Assembly (NCBI RefSeq): GCF_900142675.1
Contig: NZ_FRBS01000003.1
Span: forward strand, 310,001 to 374,000
Length of the DNA stretch: 64,000 bases
Direction of reading: 5' to 3'
DNA from: Shouchella rhizosphaerae
GTDB taxonomy: Bacteria; Bacillota; Bacilli; Bacillales; Bacillaceae_D
The notes beneath the pieces are model-generated. The model saw nothing but the letters and a program-made list of their open reading frames with translations. It was not told the origin of the DNA and searched no databases. Numbering within the stretch: the first letter of the stretch is position 1; every line of letters begins with the position of its first letter. Of the stretch, positions 27,782 to 36,331 are shown one piece after another. The position numbers and the translations under genes are program-made.

Positions 27782-28390
27782 TTATTTGTAGAAATAATCG
27801 CCGGCTGAAATGCGCTTTCGGCTCTGTTCGACTTCAATTAATGCTGGCTTTCCCTTGACCGGTTCAGGCACTTGCGGCGTTTTTACGACCCAACTTGCTT
27901 CTTCAAGTTTGCCTTTACGTATCAAACTAGCCAGTTCTTTGAGGTCTTCACGTAGTAAGAAATAGGTGTTTGTCGCTGCTGCCAGCCTCCAGCATGCTTC
28001 TGTCACTTTTTCGGCAGACGTGATGACCAATGACTTGTCAGCGTTATAAAAAACTTGCGCTCCATACACTTCTTGCACACAAGCTAAACCAAGATTGGCG
28101 CTATACCGTTTCGCTTGTATGACCCATTTATGCCCTTCTTCATCGACAACAACTAAATCAGCACCGAAGTCGCGCGCTTTCGCTGTTTGGTACGTTTCAT
28201 AGCCAAGCGCTGCAAACACGACTGCCAGATAGTCTTCAAACTCGCCGCCTTCCATGCGGTCAATATCTTTTATTGTGATTTTGCTTATGTCTGTCCGCTT
28301 CTTTCTTCTAAGAGCGATACGGAGCGCCCAAACAGCCGCCAACAATACGGCTAAAGCGAGCAACCATAAGGGGAATGAAGTACTTTCCAC
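27782..28390 (-). CDS. Membrane-anchored Mrr-like restriction endonuclease-fold protein
   Basis: A 202-residue protein with one N-terminal membrane span (residues 7-28), an RRKKR stop-transfer cluster, then a PD-(D/E)xK nuclease-fold domain of the Mrr_cat type. The fold motifs are visible: GGEFEDYLAVVFAALGY, DFGADLVVV (catalytic Asp) and WVIQAKRY (Q-A-K). C-terminal residues are Pro- and charge-rich. The Mrr family often cleaves modified DNA, but similar anchored forms exist with no known restriction role. GTG start with AAAAGGA nine bases upstream. It stands alone, with no methylase or specificity gene, so I would not call a restriction system. Confidence 0.75.
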   Translation of the reverse strand: MESTSFPLWLLALAVLLAAVWALRIALRRKKRTDISKITIKDIDRMEGGEFEDYLAVVFAALGYETYQTAKARDFGADLVVVDEEGHKWVIQAKRYSANLGLACVQEVYGAQVFYNADKSLVITSAEKVTEACWRLAAATNTYFLLREDLKELASLIRKGKLEEASWVVKTPQVPEPVKGKPALIEVEQSRKRISAGDYFYK

Positions 28391-28483
28391 ATCAACCGTT
28401 CCTTTTAAAAAGCAAATTAAATTTCTACTAGTATCAGTTCCTGAGACGCTAGGAAAGTTTTAGTATACCATAGAGCATCCAAT

Positions 28484-28521
28484 CAAAAAACTTGGTTCCA
28501 TCACTAGAACCAAGTTTTTGA
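28484..28521 (-). terminator. Terminator after the yclNOPQ operon
   Basis: The stem CAAAAACTTGGTTC / GAACCAAGTTTTTTG has an eight-base loop and a T-run on the minus strand. It lies 45-80 bases past the yclQ stop. Confidence 0.85.
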
Positions 28522-28564
28522 GTAAGGTTATCGACTTTGTTTTGATCCCTTAAGAAAGGTTGTC

Positions 28565-29536
28565 CTATTCTGTCTCAAACATGCTGTCAATTTCATCAAC
28601 AATCAGCTTAACTGATTCAAGGCCGCTGCCGCTTAAGTACCAAACTTCGCCGTCTAATACATAAATGTCATCGTTTTGTGCTGCTTTGGTTCGGGCGACA
28701 AGCTCGTTGTCAATGACTTGTGATGCTGTGGCTTCGTTGCCAATAGAAGCGCCTCGGTCAATCATAAATATATAATCAGGGTCTACATCGGCAATGTATT
28801 CAAACGAAACCGTTTCTCCATGGTTTTCCGCTTCAATGTCATCTGCTGTTTTAATACCTAGTACATCATGGATAATGCCAAAACGTGAACCTGCGCCGAA
28901 TGCGCTCGCAGACCCTTCGTCAGCAGACAGAATCAAGGCATTTTTATCTGTGTTGTCAGCCCGCTCTTTGACGTTGTCGATTGTTTCATGGATGCCTGCA
29001 AGCTGCTCTTCTACTTCGTCTTGCGCTTCAAAAATATCGCCCAACGTCCGCATATTGGTTTCAAACGATTCCATAAAGTTTTCGTTGTCAACGGCCATAT
29101 AAACCGTTGGCGCAATTTCACTTAATTCTTCATAGTTGTCAGACGCACGGCCAGAAATGAAAATAACGTCTGGCTCCATGCTGTGAATCAACTCGAAGTT
29201 TGGTTCAAACAACGAACCGACATCCTCATAGTCGTCGCTTTCAAACTCAGACAAGTAGTCAGGGATGTTGTTCGCTTTTGGGATTCCAGATACTTCTCCG
29301 CCTAGGGCGCGAATCGAATCGGTAATGCCATGGTCAAACGATACGACTACTTCTGGATTAACCGGCACTTTGACAACCTCGCCGTTCATTGATTCCACTT
29401 CGATCGTTTCTTCAGTCGCTTCTGTGCTTGTTCCTTCGCCAGTACTTGTTTGCTCATTTTTATCTGAACTTGTACCGCAAGCGGCTAAACTTACTGTTGC
29501 AAAAGCGGTTAATGCCCACATAAATGGTTTTTTCAT
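28565..29536 (-). CDS. yclQ: Siderophore-binding lipoprotein YclQ (petrobactin type)
   Basis: A 323-residue substrate-binding protein of the class III (Fe3+-siderophore) fold. It begins with a signal peptide ending in lipobox LAACG, a Ser/Thr/Glu linker, then a PBP domain with NPEVVVSFDHGITDSIRALG and the GSLFEPNFELIHSMEPDVIF segment. B. subtilis YclQ binds petrobactin and its photoproduct; the sequence and gene order here fit that type. It is the last gene of a four-gene importer read on the minus strand and acts at the outer face of the membrane. Confidence 0.88.
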   Translation of the reverse strand: MKKPFMWALTAFATVSLAACGTSSDKNEQTSTGEGTSTEATEETIEVESMNGEVVKVPVNPEVVVSFDHGITDSIRALGGEVSGIPKANNIPDYLSEFESDDYEDVGSLFEPNFELIHSMEPDVIFISGRASDNYEELSEIAPTVYMAVDNENFMESFETNMRTLGDIFEAQDEVEEQLAGIHETIDNVKERADNTDKNALILSADEGSASAFGAGSRFGIIHDVLGIKTADDIEAENHGETVSFEYIADVDPDYIFMIDRGASIGNEATASQVIDNELVARTKAAQNDDIYVLDGEVWYLSGSGLESVKLIVDEIDSMFETE

Positions 29537-29652
29537 GTCTAATTGCCTCCTTTATTCTCTCTCTATAGGCCCCCTAATGCGATCGTCAATATTTCTCTAT
29601 ATTGAAGATTTTGCTTTTTCACCTCCATTTCAAAATGAACGACATCTACTAT

Positions 29653-30474
29653 TTAGTTAAAATAGACGCAAATGCGGTTGCAATTCACTTCTTCAACTGC
29701 GATTTCCATGTCGTACACATTGCGGAGTGTGTCGGAGTTGATCATTTCATGGCAGCGACCTTCTTCCACAATCGCCCCGTCTTTCATCGCCACAATGTAG
29801 TCGGAGTAACAAGAGGCAAAATTAATGTCATGGACGACAATCATAATCGTTTTGCCTAGCTCATCAACAAGACGGCGCAGCGTTTTCATAATCGAGACAG
29901 AGTGCTTCATATCCAAGTTGTTTAACGGTTCATCTAAAATGATATAATCGGTATTTTGAGCAAGCACCATCGCAATATAAGCACGTTGCCGCTGCCCGCC
30001 GCTCAACTGGTCTAAGTATTTGTCTTGAATGTCGCGAAGCGCCATATAATCGATCGCCTCTTCGACATACGTCCAGTCCTTTTTCGTGAGCCGGTTTTGT
30101 GAATACGGAAAGCGGCCAAAGCTGACAAGTTCGCGAATGGTCAAACGGATGTTGATGTTGTTTGCCTGTTTTAAAATCGACACTTTTTTTGCCAGTTCCT
30201 TGCTGTGATACGATTCAAGCGAACGTCCTTCAATCAAAATAGTGCCTTCCTCTTTTTTCGACAAGCGGCTGATCATCGAGATCAACGTACTTTTTCCGGC
30301 ACCATTAGGGCCAATAAACGATGTAATTGTTCCTTTTCGAACGTTAACCGATACATCGTTGACGACCCTTTTTCCGTCGTATTGTTTGCTGACATTTTTC
30401 ACTTCTATGCCTATAGGCTGTGTATCAAGCTTTTGCAATGGGATGGCATTTCGGTCAATTAATGCGGTGGTCAT
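29653..30474 (-). CDS. yclP: Siderophore ABC transporter ATPase YclP
   Basis: A 273-residue FecE-type ATPase. Walker A is GPNGAGKST near residues 55-63, the signature is LSGGQRQRAY and Walker B is YIILDEPLNNLD. The block LAKKVSILKQANNINIRLTI is shared with B. subtilis YclP. About 20 N-terminal residues (before IGIEVKNVSK) are longer than in B. subtilis YclP. The ATG overlaps the yclO stop by four bases. It powers ferric-siderophore uptake with YclN and YclO. Confidence 0.93.
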   Translation of the reverse strand: MTTALIDRNAIPLQKLDTQPIGIEVKNVSKQYDGKRVVNDVSVNVRKGTITSFIGPNGAGKSTLISMISRLSKKEEGTILIEGRSLESYHSKELAKKVSILKQANNINIRLTIRELVSFGRFPYSQNRLTKKDWTYVEEAIDYMALRDIQDKYLDQLSGGQRQRAYIAMVLAQNTDYIILDEPLNNLDMKHSVSIMKTLRRLVDELGKTIMIVVHDINFASCYSDYIVAMKDGAIVEEGRCHEMINSDTLRNVYDMEIAVEEVNCNRICVYFN

Positions 30475-31424
30475 GTCGATTTCGTCCCCCTTAAGAGCAA
30501 GTAAATGAAATAGATTCCGCCAACAAAGTTAATGATGACGCTCAGCGGAGCCGAGTAAGTGAACACGCGCTCAACGAGCAACGTCCCGCCAACCAAGGCA
30601 ATGCTTGAAACTAGAACCGATGTAATCACTAAATGGGTGTGCTTATAGGTTGGCATAAGCTCTCTTGCAACGTTCGCGACAAGTAGGCCTAAAAACAACA
30701 CCGGGCCGACAAGAGCTGTTGAAACAGAAACAAGCAAAGCAATGACGACTAAAAACTTTTTAATCGCTCTATCGTAAGGAACGCCTAAGTTAATCGCCTG
30801 GTCGCGTCCAAGAGAAATGGCATCCAAGTATTTCAAATACGGCCAAATGTAAAGAACAGTTGCTGCTAGAATCACGATAGAAATCCAAAGCAAATCAACA
30901 TTGATGTTGCTAAAACTAGCAAACATCCGATTCTGGATCGTCAAAAATTCATTCGGGTCAATCATGACTTGCAGAAACGTCGAAAGGCTTGAAAACAATG
31001 TGCCAAATACAATGCCGACAAGCAGCAAAAAGTATAAATTTTGCCCTTCTTTTTTAAACATCAAGGCATATAACAAGACAGCGAACAACACCATAAAGAC
31101 AATGGATAGACCAAAGTTCACATATTGGTTTATCAAGACAAGACCGATCGTCCCAAACAAAAATACAAGCAACGTTTGAATAAGCATGTATAAAGAATCA
31201 AGGCCGATAATGCTTGGCGTCAGGATTCGGTTGTTTGTGATTGTTTGGAAAAACAAGGTAGAGCTAGCAATTGCCCCGCCGACAATAACAATCGCCACAA
31301 CGCTTCTTCCTCGTCGTGGCAACGCATAGTCCCACGCTCCAGGGGCGATGTCAATAAACAAGAAAGTACCAACCAATGCTGCTAACATAGCGCCGAGTAA
31401 TAAATAGATCCATTTAGGCTGCAT
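30471..31424 (-). CDS. yclO: Siderophore ABC transporter permease YclO
   Basis: A 317-residue FecCD-family permease with about nine or ten spans. The cytoplasmic ATPase-contact loop region is recognisable as DAISLGRDQAINLGVPYDRA, and LGLLVANVARELMPTYKHTHL follows. It is the second permease subunit of the importer. Its start overlaps the end of yclN by 11 bases, and its stop overlaps yclP by four. Confidence 0.92.
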   Translation of the reverse strand: MQPKWIYLLLGAMLAALVGTFLFIDIAPGAWDYALPRRGRSVVAIVIVGGAIASSTLFFQTITNNRILTPSIIGLDSLYMLIQTLLVFLFGTIGLVLINQYVNFGLSIVFMVLFAVLLYALMFKKEGQNLYFLLLVGIVFGTLFSSLSTFLQVMIDPNEFLTIQNRMFASFSNINVDLLWISIVILAATVLYIWPYLKYLDAISLGRDQAINLGVPYDRAIKKFLVVIALLVSVSTALVGPVLFLGLLVANVARELMPTYKHTHLVITSVLVSSIALVGGTLLVERVFTYSAPLSVIINFVGGIYFIYLLLRGTKST

Positions 31425-32367
31425 GAGATCGTCTCCTTAAGAGCAAGTACAAAAAGATCGCGCTCCCGACAACCCCAACGACCAGTCCAATCGGAATTTC
31501 ATATGGATAAATGAGAACACGCCCTAAAATATCACAAGCGAGCAAGAAAATGGCGCCTAATAGCGCTGTATGAGGCAAACTGTTTTTTAAGTTGTCCCCT
31601 CTTATAATCGAAACGATGTTAGGAATGACTAGCCCTAAAAAAGGAATTGAGCCAATTGTGACGACAATCGTAGCCGTGATCATCGCGACAATGAAAAGGC
31701 CGATATTCATAATTTGGTTATAATTTAAGCCCAAGTTTGTCGAAAAATCCTTCCCCATTCCTGCTACCGTAAAGCGATTTGCGAATAAAAAGGCAATGAC
31801 AACAAGGGGAATGCCTATGTATAAAATTTCATAGCGCCCTTTAAGAACGAGTGAAAAGCTCCCTTGCATCCAAGAAGATAAGCTTTGCACTAAATCATAC
31901 CGGTAAGCTAGAAAAGTCGTGATTGAGTTGACCACACTGCCTAACATAAGCCCGACAAGCGGGACAAACACAACGTTTTTAAAGCGGATGCGCTCCAGTA
32001 TTTTCATAAAAAGAAACGTTCCAAACAACGCAAAAAGAAAGGCAATAAACATCCTTTGCAACGTGGTCGCTTGTGTAAAAACAACCACGGCGACAAGAAT
32101 GCCAAGCCGAGCCCAATCCATAGTTCCAGCTGTTGTCGGCGAAACAAATTTGTTTTGTGTAAGCTGCTGCATAATTAAACCGCAAACGCTTAAACTAACA
32201 CCAACAATCAATACACTCAATAGACGGGGGATACGGCTAATGACAAGTGTTTGCACATCTTCATCGTCTAAACGAAATAAGTCAAGTGGCGATATATCCT
32301 GTACGCCAATAAATAAAGATGCAAACGATAAAATTAAAAGCAAAGGGAGTAAATATTTTATTTTCAT
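31414..32367 (-). CDS. yclN: Siderophore ABC transporter permease YclN
   Basis: A 317-residue FecCD-family permease. The early RIPRLLSVLIVGVSLSVCGLI segment near residues 45-65 and the GMGKDFSTNLGLNYNQ loop are family hallmarks. First gene of the importer operon. The ATG at 32367 has no ribosome site of its own; the only strong site (AAAGGAGG, 32398-32405) serves a five-codon ORF that ends four bases before this ATG. A Fur-type box lies 52-66 bases upstream, so the operon should be iron-repressed. Confidence 0.92.
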   Translation of the reverse strand: MKIKYLLPLLLILSFASLFIGVQDISPLDLFRLDDEDVQTLVISRIPRLLSVLIVGVSLSVCGLIMQQLTQNKFVSPTTAGTMDWARLGILVAVVVFTQATTLQRMFIAFLFALFGTFLFMKILERIRFKNVVFVPLVGLMLGSVVNSITTFLAYRYDLVQSLSSWMQGSFSLVLKGRYEILYIGIPLVVIAFLFANRFTVAGMGKDFSTNLGLNYNQIMNIGLFIVAMITATIVVTIGSIPFLGLVIPNIVSIIRGDNLKNSLPHTALLGAIFLLACDILGRVLIYPYEIPIGLVVGVVGSAIFLYLLLRRRSHAA

Positions 32368-32371
32368 AATG

Positions 32372-32389
32372 TTAACATGAATAAAACAT
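32372..32389 (-). CDS. Five-codon leader ORF (MFYSC) before yclN
   Basis: AAAGGAGG is followed by eight bases and then ATG TTT TAT TCA TGT TAA. The stop is separated from the yclN ATG by only four bases and the two frames differ. Ribosomes loaded here would have to reinitiate to translate yclN. It is too short to be seen by gene finders. Confidence 0.5.
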   Translation of the reverse strand: MFYSC

Positions 32390-32418
32390 GCTGCTTGCCT
32401 CCTTTGCCCTACAGCTAA

Positions 32419-32433
32419 TGATACTCATTATCA
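32419..32433 (-). promoter_or_regulatory. Fur box upstream of yclN
   Basis: On the minus strand the sequence TGATAATGAGTATCA matches the 7-1-7 Fur core TGATAAT-N-ATTATCA with one mismatch. It lies in the AT-rich promoter region of an iron-siderophore operon, where Fur control is expected. Confidence 0.85.
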
Positions 32434-32516
32434 ATTACGTACTTATCTTATCATTTTTACAAAAAATATCAAGTCTAAATGAGAAAGAATCTCGCTCTCA
32501 ATTAGAAATTGTCCTT

Positions 32517-33143
32517 TTATCCGTTCAATTTTCTTGGTTGGAACAGCCAAAACAAGAAAAACACAAGGCTGCCACTTAGGAAATATCCGCCAATGACATC
32601 GCTCAAATAATGAACACCCAGATATAGTCTAGAAAACCCCATAATGAGTATCATGAAGCTTGCAAACACCACAAACGCTATACGGTGCCTTCGTTTGTTC
32701 ATTCGTTTCCAAATCAGAAAGGTAAGCACTGTGTAAAACGACATCGCTCCCATTGAATGGCCGCTTGGAAAACTGTACGAGGTCAATTCAACTAGCATAT
32801 ACTGTGCTGGCCGTTCTCGCTCTACCCATTCTTTTACGAGCATATTCACAAGACCTGTCGCCGCCATCGTAACAGCAGTAAATGCTAATTCTTTGTTCGA
32901 GGCACGGGCAACAAGCAAAATGATCAACACTGCTCCTGTCAAAACAAAAACCGTTTTGGTCGCCCCTAAAAAGGCAAAGCCATGCATAAGAGCCGTAACC
33001 GGTTCAGCACGAATCGACTCAGCCCATGTTAACGCCAACTGGTCGACTTTCTCTAAAAAAACGGTGTTTAAACTAAAAGCTACGATTAAAAAACAGGCTA
33101 TGCAAACGATGCTTATCACAAGCGCATTTGTATTCATTTTCAT
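32517..33143 (-). CDS. PAP2 family phosphatase
   Basis: A 208-residue membrane protein with about six spans and the full PAP2 signature: KEWVERERP (motif 1), PSGHSMG (motif 2) and SRLYLGVHYLSDV (motif 3) containing the catalytic histidines. Members dephosphorylate lipid phosphates such as phosphatidylglycerol phosphate, undecaprenyl diphosphate or phosphatidate at the outer membrane face. I chose ATG at 33143. The open frame reaches 33158 without a ribosome site. The exact lipid substrate is not readable from sequence. Confidence 0.85.
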   Translation of the reverse strand: MKMNTNALVISIVCIACFLIVAFSLNTVFLEKVDQLALTWAESIRAEPVTALMHGFAFLGATKTVFVLTGAVLIILLVARASNKELAFTAVTMAATGLVNMLVKEWVERERPAQYMLVELTSYSFPSGHSMGAMSFYTVLTFLIWKRMNKRRHRIAFVVFASFMILIMGFSRLYLGVHYLSDVIGGYFLSGSLVFFLFWLFQPRKLNG

Positions 33144-33317
33144 TTCAAGCACCACCATTTAACATGAAATACAACAACCATGTACTGCTTTTTAACGTTC
33201 CCATTTTTCTTAGTAGAAAAACGCCAATCAGAGGCAAAAGCCTTCTTTTATCCGCGAGCGTTTTCCTTTTCCAGATGGCAAAATCTATGATACACTCACT
33301 TCACATATAATTCCCAC

Positions 33318-33346
33318 TTGACTCATATGATTATACAGAATACTAT
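33318..33346 (+). promoter_or_regulatory. Sigma-A promoter of tcyP
   Basis: TTGACT (33318-33323), a 17-base spacer and TACTAT (33341-33346) form a near-consensus promoter 40 bases before the tcyP start. Confidence 0.8.
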
Positions 33347-33385
33347 AAAGAACGTTGTATATTTTAACCAAAGGAGTTTGAGCAT

Positions 33386-34783
33386 ATGGACTTGTTCTTA
33401 ACTTTATTGATTATTGCGATCGTCCTCGCTGTAGCTGGACTGTTGTTTTACATGCAAAAAAAGCACGTCTCTTTCTCGATCCGCGTTTTGTTGGCGCTAG
33501 GAGCCGGTGTGGTATATGGCCTGTTGCTCCAGTTTTTCTTCGCCCCTGATTCATCTGTTATTCAACAATCAATGGATTGGGTCAATATTTTAGGGACCGG
33601 TTATGTCCGCTTTTTGCAAATGATTGTCATGCCGTTAATTTTCATTTCGATTCTGTCTGCATTTACACGTATGACGTTAACAAAGAATCTAGGGAAAATT
33701 AGCGCTTTGATTCTTGGCACATTGATTGCTACGACAGCCATTGCCGCTACTATTGGGATCACTGCTTCATCCGTCTTTCAACTTGAAGCGATTGACATTC
33801 CTGCAGGCGAAGCAGAACTTAGCCGCGGCGATGCCCTTGAAGAAAGTTACGCTGGCATGGAAGCAGCGACATTGCCGCAGCAAATTGTCGAGCTAATCCC
33901 TGCTAATCCATTTCTTGACCTAACTGGCGAACGACCGACTTCGGCAATTGGTGTTGTGATCTTTTCTGCCTTTCTCGGCGTAGCCTATTTAGGTGTACGC
34001 CGCAAACAGCCGGAAGCAGCCGACACGTTTAAAGGCATTGTCGATGCCCTTTACGCGATCATTATGCGCGTCGTTACATTAATTTTACGGTTGACTCCTT
34101 ATGGTGTTTTGGCGATTATGACAAGAACAGTTGCAACAAGTGACCTACAGGCAATTTCGACACTTGGGACGTTTGTGCTTGCTTCTTATGCCGCACTGAT
34201 TGTCATGTTTGTTATTCATTTAATCATTCTAGCTGCGACTGGCCTAAGCCCCATTACGTATGTGAAAAAGGCATTTCCGGTGCTCGCTTTTGCGTTTACG
34301 TCACGCACGAGTGCAGGGGCATTGCCAATGAACATCCAAACACAAAAGAAATTAGGCGTTCCAGAGGGCATTGCCAATTTTGCAGGTTCATTTGGCTTAT
34401 CAATTGGCCAAAATGGATGTGCTGGGATTTATCCAGCCATGCTGGCCATTATGATTGCGCCAACGGTAGGCCAAAATCCTCTAGAACCAACGTTTATTTT
34501 GTTGTTAATTGTGGTCATTGCCATTAGTTCGTTTGGCGTAGCAGGCGTTGGCGGTGGGGCAACTTTCGCTGCCATTCTCGTCTTGTCCGCACTTGATTTT
34601 CCAATTGCCCTTGCCGGCCTCCTTATTTCGATTGAACCACTAATTGACATGGGCCGTACTGCTTTAAACGTTTCAGGCAGCATGGTGTCCGGCATCTTTA
34701 CTTCAAAAGTGACAGGGAGCCTTGACAAAGAAGTATTTTCAGATCCGAACGAACAACTTGATACGCAAGACATGCAAGGTTAA
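33386..34783 (+). CDS. tcyP: L-cystine:proton/sodium symporter TcyP-like
   Basis: A 465-residue dicarboxylate/amino acid:cation symporter (DAACS) family protein with about eight spans. The re-entrant-loop motif reads FTSRTSAGALPMN and a later INMGRT-type segment reads LIDMGRTALNVSGS. The N-terminal layout, with an extra cytoplasmic arm MQKKHVSFSIRVL, matches TcyP, the high-affinity cystine symporter of B. subtilis. AAAGGAG is well placed. Single gene with its own promoter. A glutamate or aspartate substrate is less likely but not excluded. Confidence 0.85.
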   Translation: MDLFLTLLIIAIVLAVAGLLFYMQKKHVSFSIRVLLALGAGVVYGLLLQFFFAPDSSVIQQSMDWVNILGTGYVRFLQMIVMPLIFISILSAFTRMTLTKNLGKISALILGTLIATTAIAATIGITASSVFQLEAIDIPAGEAELSRGDALEESYAGMEAATLPQQIVELIPANPFLDLTGERPTSAIGVVIFSAFLGVAYLGVRRKQPEAADTFKGIVDALYAIIMRVVTLILRLTPYGVLAIMTRTVATSDLQAISTLGTFVLASYAALIVMFVIHLIILAATGLSPITYVKKAFPVLAFAFTSRTSAGALPMNIQTQKKLGVPEGIANFAGSFGLSIGQNGCAGIYPAMLAIMIAPTVGQNPLEPTFILLLIVVIAISSFGVAGVGGGATFAAILVLSALDFPIALAGLLISIEPLIDMGRTALNVSGSMVSGIFTSKVTGSLDKEVFSDPNEQLDTQDMQG

Positions 34784-34790
34784 CAAGAAA

Positions 34791-34821
34791 CGCGGCATCT
34801 GATTAGATTGCCGCGCTTTTC
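34791..34821. terminator. Terminator after tcyP
   Basis: The stem CGCGGCA / TGCCGCG has an 11-base loop and is followed by CTTTT. It lies eight bases past the tcyP stop and just before the end of the convergent gene. Confidence 0.7.
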
Positions 34822-34827
34822 ATATCT

Positions 34828-35301
34828 CTATTGGCCAAAAAATGGAAGAAGCCAATGGCTTGCATACACACAAATAATGCCAAAAATGATGGCCCAAAGG
34901 ACAACACCGATAAGCGTCCACAAAATTGCATAACTGCGTGAAACGCCAAGTGCAACGGCGGTTACGGCGCCAATATGACTACTTAGCAAAATCGGTGCAA
35001 GAATCCCTACGCCTGGCATCCCATACTTTTCTAAAAAATGCTTTGTCTTCTCCTGCTGTTTGCTTGACTGTCGCCCGCTTTTCTGGCTGTTCTGTCTTTT
35101 CAGTGTCCAGTCGCGAATTTTTTCGCTAAGCAACACAAGCAGCACCACTCCGAGGCTATTGCCAAGAATCGATACCAATACGGTCAGCACAGGGGGTTGA
35201 TTCACGAAAAGAATACCAACTGGTACGGCAAGCGTATACTCGATGAAGGGAATCATGCTCGCCACAAATAGCAAGCTGAGCCATAGACCGTCTGCTTCCA
35301 T
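34828..35301 (-). CDS. Small multidrug export family protein
   Basis: A 157-residue membrane protein with about four spans. The segment IPFIEYTLAVPVGILF near residues 19-34 and the MPGVGILAPILLSSHIGAVTAVALG segment near 94-118 are the marks of the small multidrug-export family (Pfam Sm_multidrug_ex), whose function is poorly established. A Gln/Lys/Ser-rich cytoplasmic loop separates the halves. ATG at 35301 follows GGGGGAG. It is divergent from the DinB-like gene. Confidence 0.72.
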   Translation of the reverse strand: MEADGLWLSLLFVASMIPFIEYTLAVPVGILFVNQPPVLTVLVSILGNSLGVVLLVLLSEKIRDWTLKRQNSQKSGRQSSKQQEKTKHFLEKYGMPGVGILAPILLSSHIGAVTAVALGVSRSYAILWTLIGVVLWAIIFGIICVYASHWLLPFFGQ

Positions 35302-35389
35302 AATTACTCCCCCTTTCCTACTTAAAATCAATGCAATCTTCAGCTGTTTTCGTTATACTTTAACCATCCTACCGAAGGGAGCAAATACG

Positions 35390-35848
35390 ATGACCTACGC
35401 CGCCTTTTCATATGCCCGTATGGCAAATGAACAGACCCTGCAGACCATCCCTGCAGAAAAACACGATATTATTCCCGCCGGTTTCAAAAACTCTGTCCAT
35501 TGGAATTACGGGCACATCTTGGTCATCGCAGACCATGTTCTTGGGCATGCGCCAACTTTTGAAAAAACGATTCCAAAAGAGTATTACCACCCTTTTGCCA
35601 AAGGTTCGAGCCCTTTGCAATGGACCGACAAAGTTCCCTCTATTGAAACGCTTCAAGAAGCAGCAGCTAAACAACAACAAGCAGCACAGAAGTTAGCCAC
35701 AGAGACGGGAGGAACCGAAAAAACGGCGCCTTTTACTTTGCGAGGCCAATCGTTTCAAACCGTAGACGAACTTCTCAGTATCGTCGCCTTCCATGAAGGC
35801 ATGCATTACCGCACACTCCTCCATTACAGCAACCTATTCTCAAACTAA
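35390..35848 (+). CDS. DinB family protein
   Basis: A 152-residue four-helix-bundle protein of the DinB/YfiT superfamily. The three expected metal-binding histidines are visible: one in HWNYGHIL near residues 37-44 and two in FHEGMHYRTLL near 131-141. Members include bacillithiol-dependent transferases and DNA-damage-inducible proteins; the substrate here is unknown. ATG at 35390 follows AAGGGAG. The longer frame from 35243 overlaps the divergent neighbour and is not credible. Confidence 0.8.
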   Translation: MTYAAFSYARMANEQTLQTIPAEKHDIIPAGFKNSVHWNYGHILVIADHVLGHAPTFEKTIPKEYYHPFAKGSSPLQWTDKVPSIETLQEAAAKQQQAAQKLATETGGTEKTAPFTLRGQSFQTVDELLSIVAFHEGMHYRTLLHYSNLFSN

Positions 35849-35880
35849 AACAAAGCATGCCGTGGCATGCTTTGTTTTAA
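35847..35880. terminator. Bidirectional terminator after the DinB-like gene
   Basis: A perfect 15-bp inverted repeat, AAAACAAAGCATGCC / GGCATGCTTTGTTTT, with a two-base loop lies between two convergent genes. Confidence 0.88.
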
Positions 35881-36257
35881 AAACGGATGATCCCATACCC
35901 CATCAGCACGATGACAACAAGCACCACAAGAACAGCAAACAGCATGCCTAGGCTGTTTTCATTCCGTTTCGCCTTCCCAAGCGCTGCTTCCATAAAACCG
36001 ATAAGCAATACGGCCAGGATTCCTTTGATAAAGAAAAAATAAGCAAATTGGTAGGCAATAAGCATGCTTGCGCCTGTTACGAGCATAATCACAAAGAATA
36101 GCCGGGCAATCATATGTATAATCGTACCAGCCTTGCTTTTACCTCCACGGAAAAGAAAATAAGCAACTAAGAACAATATCGCTAGAATGGCCCATGAACC
36201 TTCGTGGGAAGCTTGAAAAATGGAAAAGTTCTCTTGAATAAATCCGCCAGAATTCAT
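35877..36257 (-). CDS. YisL family (DUF1516) membrane protein
   Basis: A 126-residue protein with four spans. The segments GTIIHMIARLFFVIMLVTGA and IKGILAVLLIGFMEAAL match the YisL/UPF0344 family, of unknown function. The N-terminal HEGSW replaces the family's HITTW-like start. Preceded by GGAGG at suitable spacing. It lies downstream of ccdC on the same strand. Confidence 0.78.
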   Translation of the reverse strand: MNSGGFIQENFSIFQASHEGSWAILAILFLVAYFLFRGGKSKAGTIIHMIARLFFVIMLVTGASMLIAYQFAYFFFIKGILAVLLIGFMEAALGKAKRNENSLGMLFAVLVVLVVIVLMGYGIIRF

Positions 36258-36331
36258 TGAATATCCTCCTTTACGATTGTCTTTCTATTTCAGTATAGCG
36301 TGTCTGTTTTTCAAACGCTAACCATACACGA

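Noticed and set aside
27782-28390. A restriction-modification or phage-defence locus
   Set aside because: Only one Mrr-fold gene is present, with housekeeping genes on both sides and no methylase, helicase or toxin.
28528-28545. Third copy of the intergenic repeat
   Set aside because: Only about 13 bases match and the second block (TGTCAGACGAG) is missing, so it may be chance.
33164-33310. ORF in the gap between the PAP2 gene and tcyP
   Set aside because: No ribosome site and composition resembles non-coding AT-rich DNA; the tcyP promoter is independent of it.
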